Positions 59,797 through 64,000 of a stretch of 64,000 bases of DNA are shown piece by piece (the first letter of the stretch is position 1; every line of letters starts with the position of its first letter). Below the pieces are notes generated by a model. That model ran no database searches. It was not told the DNA's origin and was given only the letters and a program-made list of their open reading frames with translations. The DNA lies in the NCBI RefSeq assembly GCF_001280125.1, contig NZ_LGEG01000233.1, positions 62,001 through 126,000 on the forward strand, read 5' to 3'. The translations under genes and the position numbers were made by a program. The DNA is from Streptomyces sp. NRRL F-6492. Lineage in GTDB: Bacteria > Actinomycetota > Actinomycetes > Streptomycetales > Streptomycetaceae.

Positions 59797-59898
59797 GATG
59801 TCTCACCTGATTCCGGGTCGGCCGTGCCGCGCCCGGGTGAGCCGCACGGCGGTGCAATGAAGTACGTACATGCGCACAACACCTGGCGGTGTGTGTAG

Positions 59899-59971
59899 CA
59901 GGGCCGGAGGGACTTGAACCCCCAACCGCCGGTTTTGGAGACCGGTGCTCTACCAATTGAGCTACGACCCT
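59899..59971 (-). tRNA. tRNA-Trp (CCA)
   Basis: The 73-nt gene folds into a full cloverleaf: acceptor AGGGTCG with CGGCCCT, D arm with TAGCTCAATTGGTAGAGCA, anticodon arm CCGGT-CTCCAAA-ACCGG with anticodon CCA, and T arm with GGTTCAAGTC. The 3' CCA is not encoded. tRNA-Trp before secE-nusG is a common bacterial order. Confidence 0.96.
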
Positions 59972-60175
59972 TTGTCAGTGCCCCAACCTACCGCATCGTG
60001 AGACGCGGCCGGTGCGGACCAACGAGGAGTGAGCATACGTGGTCTTGGGCCCCTACGTCGAACAGGAGACGCTCCGACCTGCCGCAGGACGCGTGTACGA
60101 CCGGGAATGACCGTTCCTGTCCGGTCCGTGAAACCTGTGTGCCCGGCCGGAACGCGGTCTGGGACGATGGGCCGC

Positions 60176-61402
60176 ATGAGCGCTGCTACCCCTCCCACCG
60201 AGCGTCGGGTCTCCGCCCGGATCGGTGCGATCTCCGAGTCCGCCACCCTCGCCGTCGACGCCAAGGCCAAGGCCCTCAAGGCCGCCGGTCGCCCGGTGAT
60301 CGGTTTCGGCGCGGGCGAGCCCGACTTCCCGACCCCCGACTACATCGTCGAGGCGGCCGTGGAGGCCTGCAAGAACCCGAAGTACCACCGCTACACGCCG
60401 GCCGGCGGCCTGCCCGAGCTGAAGTCGGCCATCGCCGCCAAGACGCTGCGCGACTCCGGCTACGAGGTCGACCCGTCCCAGATCCTGGTGACCAACGGCG
60501 GCAAGCAGGCGATCTACGAGGCCTTCGCCGCGATCCTCGACCCGGGCGACGAGGTCATCGTCCCGGCGCCGTACTGGACGACGTACCCCGAGTCGATCCG
60601 CCTCGCGGGCGGCGTCCCGGTGGAGGTCGTGGCCGACGAGACGACCGGCTACCGGGTCTCGGTGGAGCAGCTGGAGGCGGCCCGCACGGAGAAGACCAAG
60701 GTCGTCCTCTTCGTCTCCCCCTCGAACCCGACCGGCGCCGTCTACAGCGAGGCCGACGCCGAGGCGATCGGCCGCTGGGCCGTCGAGCACGGCCTGTGGG
60801 TCCTGACGGACGAGATCTACGAGCACCTGGTCTACGGCGACGCGAAGTTCACCTCGCTGCCGGCGCTCGTGCCCGAGCTGCGCGACAAGTGCGTCGTGGT
60901 CAACGGCGTGGCGAAGACGTACGCGATGACGGGCTGGCGCGTCGGGTGGATCGTGGGCCCGAAGGACGTCGTGAAGGCCGCCACGAACCTCCAGTCGCAC
61001 GCCACGTCCAACGTGAGCAACGTCGCGCAGGTCGCCGCGCTCGCCGCCGTCTCCGGGAACCTGGACGCGGTCGCGGAGATGCGCACCGCCTTCGACCGGC
61101 GCCGGCAGACGATCGTGCGGATGCTGAACGAGATCGACGGCGTCGTCTGCCCGACCCCGGAGGGCGCGTTCTACGTGTACCCGTCGGTGAAGGGGCTGCT
61201 CGGCAAGGAGATCCGCGGGCAGCGCCCGGCGACCTCGGTCGAGCTGGCCGCCCTGATCCTGGACGAGGTCGAGGTCGCGGTCGTCCCGGGCGAGGCCTTC
61301 GGCACCCCGGGCTACCTGCGCCTGTCGTACGCGCTGGGCGACGAGGACCTGGTGGAGGGCGTGTCCCGGATCCAGAAGCTCCTGGCCGAGGCGACGGACT
61401 GA
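60176..61402 (+). CDS. Aspartate/aromatic aminotransferase, class I
   Basis: The 408-residue PLP enzyme begins [20 protein letters not shown] and has the cofactor lysine Lys247 in [29 protein letters not shown] and the substrate-binding Arg in [11 protein letters not shown]. It belongs to the class I subgroup that includes prokaryotic Iγ aspartate aminotransferases; aspartate as substrate is likely but not shown. ATG 60176 is chosen as the conserved start; a frame is open from 60029. Confidence 0.92.
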   Translation: MSAATPPTERRVSARIGAISESATLAVDAKAKALKAAGRPVIGFGAGEPDFPTPDYIVEAAVEACKNPKYHRYTPAGGLPELKSAIAAKTLRDSGYEVDPSQILVTNGGKQAIYEAFAAILDPGDEVIVPAPYWTTYPESIRLAGGVPVEVVADETTGYRVSVEQLEAARTEKTKVVLFVSPSNPTGAVYSEADAEAIGRWAVEHGLWVLTDEIYEHLVYGDAKFTSLPALVPELRDKCVVVNGVAKTYAMTGWRVGWIVGPKDVVKAATNLQSHATSNVSNVAQVAALAAVSGNLDAVAEMRTAFDRRRQTIVRMLNEIDGVVCPTPEGAFYVYPSVKGLLGKEIRGQRPATSVELAALILDEVEVAVVPGEAFGTPGYLRLSYALGDEDLVEGVSRIQKLLAEATD

Positions 61403-61415
61403 TCGCGGCGGCACG

Positions 61416-61445
61416 CGGGCCCCGGTTCTTCGGAACCGGGGCCCG
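61416..61445 (+). terminator. Terminator after the aminotransferase
   Basis: CGGGCCCCGGTT (61416-61427) pairs with AACCGGGGCCCG (61434-61445) around cttcgg, followed by TTTGTG: a strong intrinsic terminator. Confidence 0.8.
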
Positions 61446-61519
61446 TTTGTGCGTTCGGGCGGGGTCCCGATCGGGGAAAGGGACTGTCCTCCCCCGTTCG
61501 GGTGCGGCAGGATCGGTCG

Positions 61520-62575
61520 ATGCTGGCCTTTTCAGAGGGACACCCCCCGAACCCCCCGCACGACGACCGCGACCTCACCCTGTTGCCTAAGGCCCATCTC
61601 CACCTGCACTTCACCGGTTCGATGCGGCCCACGACGCTGATCGAGCTGGCCGACAAGTACGGCGTGCACCTCCCGGAAGCGCTGAGCAGCGGTACGCCTC
61701 CCAAGCTGCGGGCGACCGACGAGCGCGGCTGGTTCCGCTTCCAGCGGCTCTACGACATCGCCCGCTCCTGCCTGCGCTCGCCGGAGGACATCCGGCGGCT
61801 CGTCCGCGAGGCGGCCGAGGAGGACGTCAGGGACGGTTCGGGGTGGCTGGAGATCCAGGTCGACCCCACCTCGTACGCCCCGCACCTCGGCGGGCTCATC
61901 CCGGCCCTGGAGATCATCCTGGACGCGGTCGAGTCGGCGTCCCGGGACACCGGGCTCGGGATGCGGGTCCTGGTGGCGGCGAACCGGATGAAGCACCCCC
62001 TGGAGGCGCGCACCCTGGCCCGGCTCGCGGTGCGGTTCGCGGACCGGGGCGTGGTGGGCTTCGGGCTCTCCAACGACGAGCGGCGCGGCATGGCCCGTGA
62101 CTTCGACCGGGCGTTCGCGATCGCCCGGGACGGCGGCCTGCTCGCGGCCCCGCACGGCGGCGAGCTGACGGGCCCGGCGTCGGTGCGGGACTGCCTGGAC
62201 GACCTGCGGGCGGCGCGGGTCGGCCACGGGGTGCGGGCGGCGGAGGACCCGAGGCTGCTGCGCAGGCTCGCCGAGCGCGGGGTGACCTGCGAGGTCTGCC
62301 CGGCGTCGAACGTGGCCCTCGGGGTGTACGAGAGGCACGAGGACGTGCCGCTGCGGACCCTCTTCGACGCGGGGGTGCCGATGGCGCTCGGCGCGGACGA
62401 CCCGCTGCTCTTCGGCTCGCGGCTCGCGGCGCAGTACGAGATCGCCCGCCGGCACCACGGCTTCACGGACGCGGAACTGGCGGAGCTGGCCCGGCAGTCG
62501 GTCCGGGGTTCGGCGGCCCCGGAGGGGGTACGGGAGAAGCTGCTCGCGGGCATCGACGACTGGATCGGGTCCTGA
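61520..62575 (+). CDS. Adenosine deaminase family protein
   Basis: The 351-residue protein has the amidohydrolase zinc ligands in KAHLHLHFTGSMRP (His26, His28), the PHGGEL motif (HAGE position with the catalytic Glu), VGHGVR and GADDPLLF (metal Asp). It would deaminate adenosine or a related purine nucleoside to an inosine-type product. The usual HLDG after the first His pair is replaced by LHFTGS, as in a known actinobacterial branch. ATG 61520 has AGGA at 8 nt. Confidence 0.87.
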   Translation: MLAFSEGHPPNPPHDDRDLTLLPKAHLHLHFTGSMRPTTLIELADKYGVHLPEALSSGTPPKLRATDERGWFRFQRLYDIARSCLRSPEDIRRLVREAAEEDVRDGSGWLEIQVDPTSYAPHLGGLIPALEIILDAVESASRDTGLGMRVLVAANRMKHPLEARTLARLAVRFADRGVVGFGLSNDERRGMARDFDRAFAIARDGGLLAAPHGGELTGPASVRDCLDDLRAARVGHGVRAAEDPRLLRRLAERGVTCEVCPASNVALGVYERHEDVPLRTLFDAGVPMALGADDPLLFGSRLAAQYEIARRHHGFTDAELAELARQSVRGSAAPEGVREKLLAGIDDWIGS

Positions 62576-62618
62576 ACGGGCTTTGAGCGGGCGGGTCCTG
62601 CCACGGGGGAGGCACGGG

Positions 62619-63257
62619 ATGATGAGGCTGACCGTCTTCGGCGCGACCGGCGGCACGGGCCGGGAGATCGTCCGCCAGGCGCTGGCCGCGGGCCACGAGG
62701 TGACGGCGGTGGTGCGGAACCCGGCGCGGCTCGCGGTGACCGGCACGCGGCTCGTGGTCCGGCGGGCCGAGGACCTGTCCGCACCCGGGCCCCTGCGCGC
62801 GGCGGTCGCCGGCCGGGACGCGGTGCTCTCGGGCCTCGGGGCCAGGAGCCGGGCGGACGCGGGCGTGGCGGCCCGGCTGACCCGCTCGGTGCTCGCGGCG
62901 ATGGAGGCCGAGAAGGTGCGCCGCCTCCTGGTGGTCAGCGCGGCCCCGCTGGGCCCGGTCCCGGACGGTCAGGCCCTCGTGGACAGGGCGGCCCGCGCGG
63001 TCGTCGGCGCCGTCCTGAAGGACGTGTACGCCGATCTGCGGGCCATGGAGTCCGACCTCGCCGCGAGCGGCGCCGACTGGACCGCCGTGCGCCCGCCGCG
63101 GCTGACGGACGGGCCGGTCACCGGCCGGTACCGCACGGCCGTCGCCGGCACCCCGCCCCGGGGCCGCTTCCTGGCCCGCGCGGACGTGGCGCACGCGATG
63201 CTGGCGATGATCGACGACCCTGCGACGGTGAAGCAGGGCGTGGGCGTCGCGTACTGA
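62619..63257 (+). CDS. NAD(P)-binding Rossmann protein, NmrA/SDR-like
   Basis: The 212-residue protein begins MMRLTVFGATGGTGREIVRQ with the GxxGxxG nucleotide loop (8-14) and has VVSAAPLGPV and DWTAVRPPRLTD, typical of atypical short-chain dehydrogenases that bind NAD(P)H (flavin-reductase or NmrA-like). The reaction is unknown. ATG 62619 has GGGGGAGG at 6 nt. It starts 43 bp after the deaminase gene and probably shares its transcript. Confidence 0.82.
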   Translation: MMRLTVFGATGGTGREIVRQALAAGHEVTAVVRNPARLAVTGTRLVVRRAEDLSAPGPLRAAVAGRDAVLSGLGARSRADAGVAARLTRSVLAAMEAEKVRRLLVVSAAPLGPVPDGQALVDRAARAVVGAVLKDVYADLRAMESDLAASGADWTAVRPPRLTDGPVTGRYRTAVAGTPPRGRFLARADVAHAMLAMIDDPATVKQGVGVAY

Positions 63258-63269
63258 CCGGCGGGCTTC

Positions 63270-64000
63270 CTAGATCTCGACGCCGACGGTGACGGGCTCG
63301 TTGACGAGGGTGATCCCGAAAGCCTCGCGGACCCCGGCGACGACCTCGCGGGCGAGGGCGAGCAGGTCCTCGGTGGTCGCGCCGCCCCGGTTGGTGAGGG
63401 CGAGCGTGTGCTTGGTGGAGATCCGGGCGGGCCCGGAGCCGTATCCCTTGGTGAACCCGGCCCGGTCGATCAGCCAGGCCGCCGAGGTCTTCACGTCGTC
63501 GCCGTCGTCCCCGGCGGGGAAGGCCGGCGGGACGACGTCCGGGCCGAGCCGCTCGGCCACGCGCGCGAGGAAGGCCTCGTACTGCCCGGCCGTGAGGATC
63601 GGGTTGGTGAAGAAGGAGCCGGCCGACCAGGTGTCGTGGTCCTCCGGGTCCAGGACCATGCCCTTCCCGGCGCGCAGCTTCAGGACGGTCTCGCGGGCGG
63701 CGGCGAGCGGGACGCGGTCGCCGGGCCCGACGCCGAGGGCGCGGGCGGTCTCGGCGTACTTGACGGGCGCGGAGAGCCCGTCGGCGTCTTCGAGCTCGAA
63801 GCGGACGCGCAGCACGACGTACCGCTCGGGGTGCTCCTTGAAGCGGCTGTGCCGGTACGTGAAGGCGCACTCGGCGTTGGTGAGCGTGACCGTCTCGCGG
63901 GTGGTCCGGTCGTACGCGACGACCTCGGTGACGGTGGCGGAGACGTCCTGCCCGTACGCGCCGACGTTCTGGATGGGGGTGGCCCCGGCCGAGCCGGGGA
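63270..64000 (-). CDS. murB: UDP-N-acetylmuramate dehydrogenase, 5' end cut by window edge
   Basis: MurB reduces UDP-GlcNAc-enolpyruvate to UDP-MurNAc with FAD and NADPH. About 242 C-terminal codons are present. They show PGSAGATPIQNVGAYGQDV, CAFTYRHSRFK and the catalytic-serine motif SAGSFFTNPI, diagnostic for MurB. The stop is at 63270 and the N-terminal FAD-binding half lies beyond the right edge. It converges on the NAD(P)-binding gene with 12 bp between stops. Confidence 0.94.
   Translation of the reverse strand, partial: PGSAGATPIQNVGAYGQDVSATVTEVVAYDRTTRETVTLTNAECAFTYRHSRFKEHPERYVVLRVRFELEDADGLSAPVKYAETARALGVGPGDRVPLAAARETVLKLRAGKGMVLDPEDHDTWSAGSFFTNPILTAGQYEAFLARVAERLGPDVVPPAFPAGDDGDDVKTSAAWLIDRAGFTKGYGSGPARISTKHTLALTNRGGATTEDLLALAREVVAGVREAFGITLVNEPVTVGVEI

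Overview
This window is core chromosome from a high-GC actinomycete, almost certainly a Streptomyces. The case rests on roughly 70% GC, codons ending in G or C, frequent GTG/TTG starts, and the order tRNA-Trp, secE, nusG, rplK, rplA, rplJ, rplL, rpoB, rpoC, rpsL, rpsG, fusA, tuf, then the S10, spc and alpha ribosomal operons, all on the minus strand. The streptomycete setting is supported by DmdR/IdeR-type iron boxes and an acidic extension on NusG. The sequence enters the window inside tsaB and leaves it inside murB.

Layout. 1-9.3 kb: cell-envelope and metabolic genes on the minus strand (tsaB, tsaE, an alpha/beta hydrolase, alr, the NAD(P)HX repair enzyme nnr, acpS, glmS, a lipoprotein), with two iron boxes. 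One iron box sits in front of a 52-residue protein. The other lies inside a consensus-like promoter that points at no evident gene. 9.4-17.8 kb: coaA, a DUF389 membrane protein, glmM, rplM-rpsI, an ABC-F ATPase, a low-complexity anchored protein and truA. 17.8-34.3 kb: the alpha operon (rplQ, rpoA, rpsK, rpsM, rpmJ, infA), map, adk, secY, the spc operon and the S10 operon. 34.3-38.8 kb: an eroded ECF sigma gene, gdhA and a secreted PIG-L deacetylase. 38.9-43.5 kb: the str operon (tuf, fusA, rpsG, rpsL).

Between rpsL and rpoC lie an accessory gene for a predicted nuclease fused to an Lsr2-type DNA-binding tail (43651-45951) and an ATP-grasp enzyme. From 46.9 to 59.8 kb run rpoC, rpoB, rplL, rplJ, a lipoprotein, rplA, rplK, nusG and secE, with tRNA-Trp at 59.9 kb. 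From 60.2 kb come an aminotransferase, an adenosine-deaminase family protein, an NAD(P)-binding protein and murB.

Functionally the window joins ribosome and RNA polymerase production with protein export (SecY, SecE), nascent-chain processing (Map), nucleotide balance (Adk) and peptidoglycan precursor supply (GlmS, GlmM, Alr, MurB). Several control elements can be read directly: promoters for rpsL, rplM, rpoB and rplJ, a probable L10 attenuator, and intrinsic terminators that divide the S10, spc, secY-adk and secE-nusG units.

The items most worth follow-up are the wHTH/nuclease/Lsr2 fusion, the orphan iron-regulated promoter, a 25-nt element shared by the S10 and str leaders with a short reading frame behind each, and direct repeats that copy the stop-codon end of rpoA and of rpsK just downstream of each gene.
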